From contig JALGPY010000002.1 in NCBI GenBank assembly GCA_023055425.1, positions 142,039,927 through 142,103,926 of the forward strand: a stretch of 64,000 bases of DNA, given 5' to 3'. The notes under the pieces are model-generated. The model saw only the letters and a list, made by a program, of their open reading frames with translations. It had not been told where the DNA came from and did no database searches. How positions within the stretch are numbered: position 1 is the stretch's first letter; each line of letters begins with the position of its first letter. Positions 12,194 to 24,500 of the stretch are shown piece by piece. A program made the translations under genes and the position numbers. This DNA is from Linanthus parryae (Eukaryota > Streptophyta > Magnoliopsida > Ericales > Polemoniaceae).

Positions 12194-12640
12194 TCTTAAG
12201 GTAGAGTGCGCTTGCTGCTAGCTCGTCTCGTATGAGTTTAGAGTATGGAACTCCCGAAATGCAGGTTCTCTCAACAGTCACACACCAAGGCCACAAAATA
12301 CTTTGGCAGATGATAATAGTTGGAGATTGGGGGAGACTAGATGAACTGTGATTGTGCAGAGATCATGTGTTGATCAAAGACAATTCTAGGAACCCTAGCC
12401 TCCCTCTCTAACTAGCCTCCATAGGTGGAACTTGGTGTGGATCAGAGCTCTCGTCCTAGTGATTCAAGCCAGACTGTGGGAGCAAGATTGGTGCATGAAA
12501 TCAAGCAACCTACGATCATCCGCTGCGCTAGGAGCTAAGGAAGTAAAGGTACACACATGAATCTTCCGCTATAATTCATGTTGTAGATCTGTATGTGATA
12601 GATCACGTTATTCCTTCAGCTCGCATGATCAACCGAAATC
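11141..12640 (+). repeat. Probable decayed 3' LTR of the ancient Copia
   Basis: After the RNase H remains, a purine-rich word (GAGAATATGAGACAT) precedes TGGTAATTGGATTTTAATTGG, which looks like a polypurine tract followed by an LTR start. A stretch resembling the U5 end of Copia LTRs (CTTCCGCT near 12560) follows. A TA microsatellite interrupts it. Borders are estimates because no second LTR is available. Confidence 0.4.
12126..12189. repeat. (TA)n microsatellite
   Basis: An uninterrupted run of about 32 TA dinucleotides lies within the decayed LTR. Confidence 0.95.
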
Positions 12641-13559
12641 TCATCATCTAGGAACCTGTGCCAATGATGTAAGCATCATTGTCCTCCCCTGACGTGAGCA
12701 CTATGTAGTGAAGTCACCCACCTCCCGCAACTTAGTGCAATTTCGTCTCTCACTCACCCTCACACAGCCTCGAATATATACCTGTAATATGTCCATCGCA
12801 TAATCTAGAAAATGAGTACAACCCTTAAAGTCCCACGCACCTCACTCAACTGCCTCTTTCAAGACAAGTAGAAAGGGTCAATCTACTCTACCAAAGTAGG
12901 ATTCCTAAGTTGATTCGATTGCCAAGAAATGGAATGGGGATCAGTTTGACTTTCTAGTGGACCTACAGGGTAGAGTCAGGTCAGTGGGGACCATATAAAT
13001 CGATCAAGTCAGCAAAACATGTGGCGTGCATCAATGCATGAAGACGGGTGAGTCTACATTATGACGGTGGTTCTGACGTACACGGTCGAATACCTAGCCA
13101 AGCATGTAGCTTATGATAATGATTTAGGTGTTCTAACTCTGCAAGCTATTTCCGCATTACTATTTTTTTCCTACGGCTACATGTATTCTTCTATCAGCTC
13201 TCTCCAAAGCTAGTCTAATCGATTGCCCCTTCCCAACTTTAAAAGAAATGGATAGAATTTCATAGTTTTTTATTCATTTTTCTTTTGTTGAAATTTTACT
13301 AATACAATCGTCCAACAACTTGCAAGAATCAACATCATACAATAGATAGGTGACAAATGATCTCACTTTTCATAAAAACTATAAAAAAAACGTGCAATCA
13401 TGCAAAAAAAAAATAAACATGCAGACTCAAGCACGCGGTCACGGGAAAATGACCTCACACACCCACACTTAGGGATACCATACCCTCATGGCTTAAACTA
13501 TGGGCTGGACTGCCTACCCCGAACCAAATTCATCCTCCTGTAGAACCGTCAAGTGAAGT
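12640..13559. other. Unassigned, heavily mutated DNA
   Basis: No frame, splice pattern or terminal repeat is recognisable here. The texture is like the neighbouring decayed Copia, so it is probably old transposon debris. It forms the left flank of the LINE insertion. Confidence 0.4.
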
Positions 13560-13570
13560 TTCTCAAGTAT
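13560..13570 (+). repeat. LINE 5' target-site duplication
   Basis: TTCTCAAGTAT here matches TTCTGAAGTAT at 19401-19411, directly after the poly(A) tail, with one mismatch in 11 bases. The pair defines the LINE insertion. Confidence 0.75.
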
Positions 13571-13596
13571 AGATTTTCTCTCTCTAGAAATGCTCT

Positions 13597-14556
13597 ATGT
13601 TCACATTTTCCATGGATTTTGAATTTTGTTCACGTTCATCTCCAAGTTCATCGCCTCCGGTTTCTTCACCGGCGACGATGGAGAGATCGGAATCTCAGGT
13701 TTCTAAACGTCGTTTTGTTCTGTCTGGTTCGATGACTGGTTTCTCTGAGGATCTAGAAGGCAGGAAGTTTTCAGAAGCTCTGGTGAAGCCTCCGGTAGGG
13801 ATTTATGTTGATGATTCGTGCCGGAATCTGTTTGAGGAGTCGGGAGGTTCTTCGGGATTCTCGTCGGAGATTGATGTAGAAGGACGAATTCAGGTTCGGA
13901 TCGAAGGGCCAGCGTTGCGCAAGCTCCATCATCCACGGAGTCGAGCACTGATTGTGCGTATTTTAGGTAAGGAACCTGAATTTGGCTTTGTGTATGATCG
14001 TCTAGATGCTCAATGGAAATTATATCGAGGATTTGAGTTGACAGATATTGCTAATGGCTACTACTGTTTTAGATTCTATTGTAAGGAGGATTATGACCAT
14101 GTTCTGTTATATGGACCATGGATGATCAGGGGAAATTACCTTACGGTACAACGGTGGGTGCCGAATTTCGATCCGTTTGGAGAAAATTTGGTGATTACGC
14201 CGGTTTGGATTCGTTTAAGAGGCATATCGGTGGAGTATTTAGACGAAGATACTTTACTAGGGCTTGGATCTCTGTTTGGTAAATCGATCAGGGTGGATAA
14301 AGTTACTCGAGCGGCGGCGCATGGGAAGTACGCACGGGTCTGTATAGAGTTGAATCTGAGTAAAAGTCTTCTCCCAGCAACCTGGGTGAATGGCCGGAAA
14401 ATACAGGTGGAGTATGAAGGTTTGAATATGATTTGTTTTGACTGTGGGACTTATGACCACCGTCAGGAGTTTTGCCCAGCGGGGAAGGCTCATGTGGCGT
14501 GCCCTGGGTTAGTTGCAGGTGAAGTAGGCGGTACGGATACGGTAATGGAGAAATAG
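13597..14556 (+). CDS. LINE ORF1 protein (DUF4283 / zinc knuckle)
   Basis: The 319-codon frame encodes a nucleic-acid-binding protein that coats LINE RNA. Residues about 120-240 match the DUF4283 pattern seen in plant LINE ORF1 (YGPWMIRGNYLTVQRW, then FGKSIRVD). A CX2CX4HX4C zinc knuckle (CFDCGTYDHRQEFC) follows near residue 275. The stop at 14554 is probably premature: beyond it the same frame continues with FGKWMIAQR, and after a frame change near 14610 the usual SRFNAF motif appears in a 149-codon frame ending at 15055. A second ATG at 13678 is an alternative start. As it stands the product is truncated at the C-terminus. Confidence 0.8.
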   Translation: MFTFSMDFEFCSRSSPSSSPPVSSPATMERSESQVSKRRFVLSGSMTGFSEDLEGRKFSEALVKPPVGIYVDDSCRNLFEESGGSSGFSSEIDVEGRIQVRIEGPALRKLHHPRSRALIVRILGKEPEFGFVYDRLDAQWKLYRGFELTDIANGYYCFRFYCKEDYDHVLLYGPWMIRGNYLTVQRWVPNFDPFGENLVITPVWIRLRGISVEYLDEDTLLGLGSLFGKSIRVDKVTRAAAHGKYARVCIELNLSKSLLPATWVNGRKIQVEYEGLNMICFDCGTYDHRQEFCPAGKAHVACPGLVAGEVGGTDTVMEK

Positions 14557-15287
14557 GAGGCTATCCAGAGCCGTCTACCAGATTTGCAGTTCGGGAAGTG
14601 GATGATTGCTCAACGCACGGAGGAAAAATTCTGGGAAGGCGAAGGTCTCGTCGGAGAAGATGACTGATGTGGATCAGGTATGGTATCCGAGTGGGACAGC
14701 TGGCGGAACGGGATTGGAAGGATCTCGATTTAACGCGTTCGCTAATGAGGATGTGGAGAGTACTCCGCGTCTCACAGGATTCCATCCGGGTACGGCGGTT
14801 AGTGGAGTTGGGGGCAATAAGACGGTGCCACGTGTTGGAAATCCAGTGAAAGGAAAAGGGAACGTCATTCGTGGTGTTGGATCGGATAATTTGGGGGTTT
14901 CTAACCCTAGTTCCTCTGTTTCTCGTCCGCCTTTCTCATCAATTGACCCTAATAGGTTGGGTACTCAGAACAAGAGAAATTTCACATCTAATGGATCAGC
15001 GAGTACTGTTAAAGCATCTCGAGTTGGGGGAGGTGGTCTTCCCTCTAGACCCTGAAGGGATGTTTCCGGTAAAGACTCTGGTTGGGCCTCACATAGATTT
15101 GGTGGAATTTTCGCTCCAAAGATTCTTCTCAACCCCGCAAGAGTTGGAGGGAATTCTGGAAATGCGGCTAGCACTACCTCTGCGCAGCTTAATGCTGGTT
15201 CAGGCGATTTCGGAGATGGCCAGGTCAAGGGCTCTGTCAATGGAGCAGGTGAGTGTACTCAGGGACCCTAATCATCTTTTGTTTCCA

Positions 15288-18200
15288 ATGAAGATCCTCA
15301 CTTGGAATTGTCGTGGTGTGGGTAATGTGGATACTGTGAATGTCTGGTTGAGCTTTGTAGAGTTCATACTCCAACAGTGATGGTTTTGGTTGAACCAAGA
15401 GTTGCTAGTTCCCATACAAGTTTAATATGTAGAAGAACTTTATTTGAAAAAGTTGAAGTAGTTGAAGCCCAGGGTTTCTCTGAAAGGATTTGGATGTTCT
15501 GGAAGAGTGCTGAAGTGGAGGTGCAGGTGTTATCTTCCACAAATCAGGTCCTGTCTGGTTTAATTAGGAGGTGTAATCAGCCTTTGTGGCTATTTTCTGC
15601 AGTTTATGCAAGTCCAGTGCCTTATGCTAGAGATGAGCTTTGGAGTTACTTGAGTAAGCTTGCTGATGGTCTAAACCTCCCTTGGCTAGTGGCTGGAGAT
15701 TTTAATCAAGTAGCTACAGCAAGTGAGAAGAGGGGTGGCAGGCCTGTTGATCCTAGAAGTTGTGGAAAAATGGTGGATTGTTTTAACTCTTGCTCATTGA
15801 TGGATATGGGGTTCCAAGGTCCAGTTTTCACTTGGTCAAACTCTCATGGGATACCTACCAGGATTTTTCAAAGAATAGACAGAGCCTTGTGTAATCAAGA
15901 TTGGAGGCTGCTTTTCCCAGATGTTGTGGTTAAGCATGGAACTAAAGTTAGTTTTGATCATCATCCATTGATTATTGAGCTAGAGAACAATGTGGTGGTA
16001 AATAAATATTTGAGGCCTTTCAGAGTAGAGGCTGCATGGTTTACTGACCCTAGATTTGGGGTGTTAGTTGCTGATAAGTGGAACAATAACATTCATTTGG
16101 TTAATGTTGTGGAGACTATTACTGTGGATATTAAGAATTGGAACAAAGAGGTTTTTGGTAACATCTTTTGGAGGAAGAGAAATCTCTTAGCTAGATTGGA
16201 TGGGATTCAGAGGGCTATGGCTATTAAAGTTCATCCCTTCCTATTAAAGTTGGAAGGTGAGCTTCAAGTGTTGCTAAGTGAAGTTCTTTCTCAGGAGGAG
16301 ATTTTTTGGTATCAAAGAGCTAAGGTGAATAATCTGCTGCTGGGGGATAAGAATACAAATTATTTCCATGTGACTTCTGTTAGGAGAAAAAGGAGAAATA
16401 AAATTTCTTATATAAAGTTAGATGATGGAAATTGGTGTGATGATCCTCAGATACTTAAGCTGGAAGTGACTAAGCATTTTCAGAAGTTGTATGATGATGA
16501 TTTTCAGGGTGTGCCTGATTTTCAGTGGTTGGGAGGGACTATTTCTAATGAGGAACTCATTTCTTTGTCTGCTCCTATTACTCTTCAAGAAGTCAAGAGT
16601 GTTTTGTTTTCCATGGGTGCTGTTAAAAGTCCAGGGGCTGATGGTTTTCCTCCTGGGTTTTATCAGAAGTATTGGGACACTGTTAAAATGTCTTTGCTGG
16701 ATATGGTTCAGTTAGCCATTGGTTCAGGTCAGCTTCCTAGTAATATAAATGTGACTCTTCTAGCTCTTATTCCTAAAGTGGAGTGTCCTCTATCTTTCAA
16801 CCATTTAAGGCCTATAAGTCTTTGCAATGTGTCTTTAAAGCTTATTACTAAGCTCATTACTCTTAGATTGAGGCCTATTATGCAAAGAATTATTCACCCA
16901 AATCAGTTTAGTTTCTTGCAATGAAGATTGGCTTGTGATAACTTGATTTTAGCTCAAGAAGTTCTCCATACTTTGAAGGTTATGAAGAGTAGGAAAGGTG
17001 GTGTGGCAATAAAAATTGACTTGGCTAAAGCATATGATAAAGTGAGATGGACTATGCTTTACACAATGCTGCAACAGATTGGTTTACCTCCTAGCTGGAT
17101 CTCTCTTATTATGGAGTCAGTTTCTACTACTAAAATGTAAGTCTTGTGGAATGGTGAAAGATTAGAAGAATTTTCTCCCAAGAGGGGTTTCAGGCAAGGG
17201 GATCCCATATCCCCTTTCCTATTTCTTTTGACTATGGAATTGTTAGCTCAGAAAATTCATGTTGCTGTTGTTAGAAATGACTGGAAGGGAGTGAAGTGTT
17301 CTAGAGGGGGTATTGCAGTAACTCACCTCTTTTTGCAGATGATTTGATTTTGTTTGGTGAAGCTACTTAGAGACAAGTTTTGGTGATGAAAGAAGTGTTG
17401 GAGGAGTTCTGTGATATCACTGGTCAATCCATTAGTTTGGATAAGTCAAAGATGTTTGTGGCTGATTGTGTTGGTAGGAATATGGCCAAAGATCTTAGTG
17501 CTATTATTGGGATTGGGCTTACTGAATATTTGGGGAAGCATCTTGGTGTTCCACTTTTACACAACTCTTGTAAATCCAGTGATTTTCAGTTTCTGGTTGA
17601 TAAGGTTAAAACAAAACTCTTTGGTTGGATGGCTTGTCAGTTGTCTCTAGCTGGTAGAACTACTATTGTCAAGACTGTTTTACAAGCCATGTGATGCAGT
17701 ATACAAAGTTTCCAGTTGCTACTGTTGAAGAGATTGATCTTGTAAGCATTTTTTGTGGGGTGGAACTGCAGAAAAGTCAAAGTTGCATTTGATTGGTTGG
17801 GAGAAGCTTCAACAAGAAAAGTCTTGTGGAGGTTTGGGTTTGAAAAAATTACATTTGTTCAATTCTGCTATGTTGGCCAAAGTGGGATGGAGGATGAAGA
17901 GTGACCCCTCTTCTTTGCTCTCTACTGTTTTGGGAAGGAAATATGGCAACGATGTTCCTAAGACTTATCACTCTAGGAGTTGGAAGAAAATTTATGCTGC
18001 TATGGAAGCTGTGAAGACAGGAGCTGGTAAAAAGATTAAAAATTGTAAGAATTCTCTCTTCTGGGTTGATAAGTGGTTAAGAAATTTCAGTTTGGTCAAT
18101 ATGGCTACAGATCAGGTTACTGATGATGAACTCTTGTTGTCAGTAAGGGATTACTGGATTTCTGGGGTGGGGTGGAATGTTACTTTGTTGGATCACAGGC

Positions 18201-19360
18201 TTCCTGTTCATGTTATGGATTTATTACAACTAGTTCAAATTTCTGAGGATGTGGTGGAAGATGATACTGATGTCTGGTTGGGAGAGAGTTCTGGTGTTTA
18301 TTCTGTGTCTTCAGCTTATAAAGAGTTAGCTAGTAAGAACTCCAGTGGTGCTTGTTGGCATTTATGGAAACAGAATGTGAAGGGATATCAGAGATGGAGG
18401 ACCTTTCTGTGGCTCTTGCTGCATGACAGATTGTGTACCCAAAAAATGAAAACTCAAAGAGGTATAATTTCTGATGCCACTTGCTTAATGTGTCATAATT
18501 ATCAGGAATCTTCTTTGCATGCTATAAGGGATTGTCTTTGGGCTTCCCAAATCTGGAAGAAGTTGGTATTTCCAGATAAATGGAAGTGTTTCTTTGAATG
18601 TTCATTACATGAATGGGTGGAGCTGAATATTACAAGGACTGATTTGGGTAGAGATGAGAAGGTGGAGTGGTCAGTGGTTTTTCTGGCTACTGCAACTTCT
18701 ATCTGGATGTAGCACAATAAATCCCTCCATGAAAATGATTTTAAGATTCCTGGAAATCCAGTTTTTGTTATTATGCAGCAGGTGAGATTTGTTGAAAAAG
18801 CTTTTCTTCTTGATCATGGTGTTTTGATGAAGCAGCCTATGATGATTTCTTGAGAAAAAACCCAATGTGGGTCAGGTGAAAGTGAATGTAGATTGTGCTT
18901 GCTCTGGTTTGGACTCTTCTACTTCTATTGGTATGGTTGCTAGAGATCACTGGGGTGTCTGGTTATGGGGTTATAGATTACATATTGGTCACACCTCTGT
19001 TCTGAATGGGGAGATCTGGGCTATTATGGAGGTGAAACTTATCTGGGATAAGAAAATTTATGGGGTAGTTGTTGAAACAGATTCCTTAGAAGCCGTGAAT
19101 GCTATTGCTCATGGAGGCGTTGACAATTCATTTTGGCCGCTGGTGAAGCCTATTCAAGATTTGTTGAAACTCACTGATAGCAGAGTGGTTCATATTTGGA
19201 GAGAAGCAAATTCAGTGGCAGATGCAGTAGCTCATAGTACTAGTAGCTCTGATTGTAATGGTTTCTTGTTGGAACCTCCTAGTTTTTGTTTGAGTTTGAT
19301 AGAAGGGGTACTGGTAGAATCAGGTTGTTTGTCTGAGCTTTTAGCTCCCTTTGTTTACCG
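15288..19360 (+). pseudogene. LINE ORF2 (endonuclease, RT, RNase H), disrupted
   Basis: ATG 15288 starts MKILTWNCRGVGN, the N-terminus of an AP-type endonuclease. Frame shifts at about 15350; the endonuclease continues with AGDFNQ, RIDRAL and DHHPL. The RT carries KSPGADGFPPGF, the FRQGDP motif and the catalytic FADD (about 17332-17343), which is only readable after a frameshift. Stops fall at about 16922, 17138, 17368 and 18710, with further frame changes near 17330 and 17700. The zf-RVT region spans about 18330-18560. RNase H (VDCACSG, VETDSLEAVNA, HIWREANSVADAVAH) ends at the poly(A) with no in-frame stop before the tail. Confidence 0.9.
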
Positions 19361-19402
<42 letters not shown>

Positions 19403-19411
19403 CTGAAGTAT
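19361..19411 (+). repeat. LINE poly(A) tail and 3' target-site duplication
   Basis: Forty consecutive A residues (19361-19400) are followed by TTCTGAAGTAT, the 3' copy of the target-site duplication. Confidence 0.85.
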
Positions 19412-20081
19412 GACTCGGGAAAGGGTGGGAGAAGCACAACTAGAACCCCCAATGTCAGTCCATCAAGTGCCACTGCTCCAGCAAGGCCTTGGCAGTGGAC
19501 GGCCATTGTCGTCCCATGCGACACTGAGTATTACACGTGTGTAAACGTCCTCTCCACCTGAGCCACAAATTTCCAACGGCGTCACTCAAAATCCTCCTAC
19601 TGGCTGAGGAGCAGAGACAACTGTCGCCTCATCAGTATCGGTATGGGTAGTGCATGCTCCTCTGGGCTGAGATCTACCTCATAATTGCTCGAGCTGAAAT
19701 AGGCATTGAAAAAGAAAGAAATGAGACAGATTTTGTATCGTATCAGCTGAAAATAATCAGGGTGAAAAATCAAACTGAACTAAAACCACAATTTGTTTGT
19801 AATGAGCTGAAATTATAGATTACTAACTCGATTTATTTAATTGAATACATCTATTTATGATTGAACTGTGACCATGTTAATGTATAAAAAAATATCAAAA
19901 ATAATTTTTAGAGAATTTCAGCTGCATAAATTTTTTTAGAGAATTGCACATAGATTATTTAATCTGCGCATTATTAGCTTAAAATTTGCAGTCATAACAA
20001 ATAATATTGTCGAGAATTTGCCAATTTTAATCCAATTGAGTCCACTGGTGGGGGATCTGATAACAGAAATTCCATCCACTG
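19412..20081. other. No recognisable gene
   Basis: The first 270 bases continue the decayed DNA that received the LINE. The rest is AT-rich with no convincing frame or terminal repeat. Confidence 0.4.
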
Positions 20082-20705
20082 AATTTCTTGGTGGAAGCTG
20101 AAGCGGAAAAAAGAGGATAGACGAGTAAATTTCCGGGACTTGTGTAACTTCAATACAGCTCTCTTTGCCAAGCAGATTTGGCGTCTTATGGAGAACCCAA
20201 ACTCTGTGGCTGCTAGAGTGATTCAACACAAGTATCATCAAAACACAAATATTGTCCAAGGGGAAACTAAATTGAACCGTTATTTTCTTTGGAAGAATAG
20301 TCAGCTAAACATCTAAGAGGGCCGCTATGCTTCACCCTTTTTTCTTCACCCTTCAAGTTCACCTTATACGTGTCAAGATATGATTGTTGGTACTATTTAT
20401 TTTAAGATATTTCTATAATTACATTCCAATCAAAAACATCCAGTAAGGGGTGAACTTGAAAGGTGAAGAAAAAAAGGTGACGTTTAGCATTTCTTAGACA
20501 TCTAATTCTATCTGGCTACAAGTGGAGATTGGGGACATGTGATAATAAGACATCTTTAAAGAACCTTGGCTATGCAAGAGGGAATTGAAATGTATGGTAA
20601 TTTTAGGAGACAACTCGAGAAGAAATAGTGCAGCACACTACATGGCCAAGAACTGTCTAGATAGAGGAGTAAATGGTATTTGGCTGTTGAATCCCCCTCA
20701 GTGAA
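20082..20705 (+). pseudogene. LINE ORF2 fragment split by a MITE
   Basis: Translation gives the end of an RT connection domain (VNFRDLCNFNTALFAKQIWR, then NPNSVAARVIQHKY), typical of the C-terminal part of plant LINE ORF2. When the 181-bp MITE and one target-site copy are removed, the frame continues with SGYKWRLGT. A later stretch (RNSAAHYMAKNC) matches the end of LINE RNase H (the usual AAH.LAK), so the region between has been deleted. It is a different LINE copy from the one at 13.6-19.4 kb and lies just beyond the NOP14 3' end. Confidence 0.7.
20317..20497. mobile_element. 181-bp MITE with perfect 8-bp TSD
   Basis: A perfect ACATCTAA duplication (20309-20316 and 20498-20505) flanks a 181-bp element. 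The ends pair over roughly 40 bp, with CTTCACCC/TTCAAGTTCACC words at the left and GGTGAACTTGAA/GGTGAAG at the right. An 8-bp duplication fits the hAT superfamily. The element lies inside a LINE fragment. Confidence 0.75.
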
Positions 20706-21587
20706 TTACAATTGTTCTTGTAAATGATCTTTCTGGCTATCTAGCCTAGCTTTAATTGAAATGGATTCTCAACAAGAAAATATATCAGCGATACCAATAT
20801 CAGCACTATATATGCCCAATACCAAATCAAAATAATACTCAGGGTTAAAATAACCCTGCGTACTGTTACAAAAAAACATAATAAAAGCAGCATAAGTTCT
20901 AACAAAATTGGCCGTTGCTCATTTTCAAGTGCTCTACATAGGAGTCATCTACCGATATTCGGGCCATCAGTATCATCCATCAGATCATCCCTTTGAAAGC
21001 TTTACTGCTCCATACATTTCAATTCACACCCAGTTCTCCAGCCAATAAACCAGACTTTGCATCAAGAGACAGTACACTTAGATAGCTTGTCAGTCAGCAA
21101 AACTCTCTGACAACTCCTGAAATTAAGCAAGTATATTAGATATGTAAAGAAATTATCAGGCTAAAAAATAACAACCTGTGTCATGACTGTAAACATAGCA
21201 TTTCGAACAAATTAGGATTGTGAACATTTGGCGAAAGATATCATACAGGCTCACAATTAGGGTCGGGGAACAACACCACGACAGAGAGAGAGCGTACTAA
21301 GCAACTTAACCACTAAAGGGTTGTTTAAATAGGGAGAGAAAATCCAGTTACAAAAGACAATTATACTAAGATTGTCAGTTCTGTTTGAAATTTAAGTTAA
21401 GCCCGGGTTGTCTCGCGTGAGGAGTTCGCAGTGGAAGATATCAACCGACAGTTAACGAAGACTGATAAAAGATGTAAATTCCACTCTTTTGCAATGACAA
21501 GACGTACCAGTGTCTCAGGTTATCTTACCTGGTGTAATATGGGCTTCAAGGTAAGTAAATGACAACTCGGTACATCCAAAACTAGCT
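20706..21587 (-). other. NOP14 3' flank / 3' UTR
   Basis: There is no coding frame here. The sequence immediately below 21588 should hold the NOP14 3' UTR on the minus strand; I could not fix the polyadenylation site. Confidence 0.35.
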
Positions 21588-24500
21588 CTATCGTCTCCTC
21601 TTCTTTCCCTTACCCTTACCCAACTGTCCGGATTTAAATGCATGCTCCTGTTCTTGGAGGAAAGCCCTTGCTTTACCATACTTTTCGGCCCTCTCTTCTT
21701 CCAGCCGTGCCTTGTCTTTCTCCTTCACCTCAAATAGAAAGTAATTATCTTTTCGCAGCTCACGGATAGCCCCTTTAGCTTCTTGTTTAACTTGTTTCTT
21801 CAACTTCTTGCTATCAACTCGTTCACGGTCTGGATCATAATCTCTACCCTTCACAAAGCTGCAAAAGATAGCAAAAACAAACGAGCAGAAACTCAGCAAC
21901 CTCGTGTAAGAAGCGAATACGAGAGAAACTAATTCTGGTTAAGAGAAAGACAGATTACTTCTCCTCAAAATTTGGATTTAGTAATTTAATGGGCACCGGC
22001 TTTTGCTTTAGCATCTGCAGGGGACGACGTAGGGTCCTCTGTTCTTGGGCTTTCTGCTGGATGTGTTGTGAAGCATCTTTCATTTTATCGCGTAGAGCAT
22101 GTGGTAAGTTTTCTTGTTCCGCCACCTCAAGTAATAATTTCGATATTGGTACGAATATCTCAGAGAAGGAACTAAATCCCTCATACAAGCTAATAAACCC
22201 TTGAAGAGTATCAACCGTAGAAGCAAGTATGCTAGCCCTGCATAGACACGGCACAGTTGTCATGAAAGTAGCAAAGAGTACAAAAATTAGGACTCGAGAC
22301 AATATACTAGAGTTTTAAGGCAAAATACTTTATAAAATCCCAGAAATTACAACCACCTCTATAACTGTGATGATACTACTTAATGATTAAATATGTGGTA
22401 ATTCCTCACAAATACTAGCTTATGTTACAAATTCACGAGCAGAACTTGTGAAGACTAAAGAGAAGTTTACATGCTCAGTCATGACTAGTGTGTTTCATCA
22501 ACCTTTTGTATGCTACAATCTAACAGAGCTAAATTAGGCGGATTCACATGCAGGTGTCATGTCGGGTGTGTATCGGGGGGTCAGATTTGTCAAGCAACCA
22601 AAATTTAGGAGCCAGGAACTTCGCTAAGAAGTGTCCAAAATGTGGACACGGGTGTGTGTGTGTAATTGTAACTTACAATAAGGATCGCATGGTGTTTATC
22701 TGTAATCACGGATCTGAGAACATTCATTGGTTCTTTTACCAGGGGTCAGGGCAGGATGGACAAAGGGGCTAGGGGTGGCAATTGCCACCCCTGACTTTAA
22801 AAAAAGATCACTAGTACCCCTATTTTTATATTTTTAGGGTAAAAGACACTGACCACCCCTGACTTAAAGATTAAATCCACTCCGCTACCCTGTGTTTTGG
22901 AAAAGGACAGTTTGCACCTTTTTTGGATGGAGGCTAACGGCTGACTAACAGCAAGGAGAAAAAGACTAGTTTACCCCTGAAATGTTATAAAATTACCCCC
23001 TATATATAACCCTAATCTCTCTCTACCTCATTTCTAACCCTAATCACTCTCTCTCCCCCTCTTTCTCTCTTCCCCTGTGAACACAGCCGCGAATTCTTAC
23101 AACACATGGATCTCTCTGATCTCTTCTCGACGGTAATTCTTACAACACATCTGCTCCACCTCCGTTCACTATCATAGAAACTCAGAACCCACCTTCAATT
23201 CATGAGGCCCGAACAACCCACAACCCCACTGCAGACCTCCAACATTCCTCGACTCAGAAACCACCTCCATAGCCACCATCGCGATCATCAACATGTTCAT
23301 CATTTGTTATTAGTATTTTTGATGTTTTGGATTTAAAGTGAAAAATGTTCACAATCAAATCCACAACCCGCACCGCACACTCAACAAACATTCCATCCAA
23401 CTGTTTCAATCCACTTCTCCAGAACCATACACTCAATATGAGTTACTTGAACAGAATTTGGGCTGCTGCGAGCGTCGCCGTCGTCAACGGCACCCCCGAT
23501 CAGGGATACAAGCTTAAGTCCGGCCTCAAATCCCTCCAGCACAGCCAGAAGCGCTTCTCCTCCGCCGGATCCGGTGGAAACACGATCGATTTCCGGCCAG
23601 TAGTTGCCTTCCTAGACGATCTTGGCGGGATTTTCGGAAATAGCAACAGAGAAGACCGAACAAAGCAAACGGACGAATCCATCAAGCAAGCCATGTACAT
23701 GAACTGCTGGGGGCCGAGCTAAGCTCCGAGTCATTAAATCATCGGAGATCGAAACGTCACGTTTGGAGATCTGGAATTACTGTGAGGCGATGGCTAATGA
23801 TTGACGACTTCGGACAGAGTCAGAGATGACAGAGTTGACTCAGATGTACAGAACTCGTGAGGACTCGGTGAACTCTGTTGGATTTGAAGTGGGATGAAGT
23901 TACCGAAGGTGTGTTCAGATTTTGGCAACATGTACATGCGAATGTTACCCGTTCAGATGATCAAAATTTAATGAAAAATCCCTTATTACAAAGTTGGGAC
24001 CCGAGCATTTCCTCATCTACGAACGAGTGTTCCAAGTTCTCAATCAACGGGTGTTTCATAGGCCCATGTGATTGCTTTGGTTATGTTTTATGTCTTAGTC
24101 TTTCGTGGTACTACTAATTGCTGCAGGGTGCGTGTAATCTTGCAGGCTTGGTGTTTTCACCATTGTACTTTATTCTTTTATTAATGAAAATTTTACCGCT
24201 TACCAAAAAAAAAGTGAAAAATGTTCTTGGGGTTGATATTTTTTTAATGGGGTTGTTCTTGGTGTTCTTGATATATTTTTTTTAGTTGTGATGTTCTTAG
24301 TGTTCTTGATATTTTTTTAGTTGTGATGTTCTTGGTGTATTTGATGAGAAACAAGGGTAAAAAGTCCAAAAACGTATAAAGGGCAATATGGTCCTAAAAA
24401 AATAAGCAACCACTTTTCTAACGGAACATGACAGAAGGGTGCTAACTGTCCACGGAATATTCCGTTATTTGGGTGCGGAGTGTCTTTTTCCTAAACACAG

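Larger units (their letters stand above)
13571..19400 (+). mobile_element. Full-length L1-type LINE
   Basis: This 5.8-kb non-LTR retrotransposon has a short 5' UTR, ORF1 (DUF4283 plus CCHC knuckle), ORF2 (endonuclease, reverse transcriptase, zf-RVT, RNase H) and a pure 40-bp poly(A) tail. It is flanked by an 11-bp target-site duplication. ORF1 and ORF2 both carry frameshifts and stops, so it is inactive. The endonuclease-RT-zinc finger-RNase H order is typical of plant L1-clade LINEs. It inserted into old, decayed transposon DNA. Confidence 0.9.

Noticed and set aside
19279..19524. Minus-strand frame with a long poly-Phe run
   Set aside because: It is the complement of the LINE poly(A) tail.
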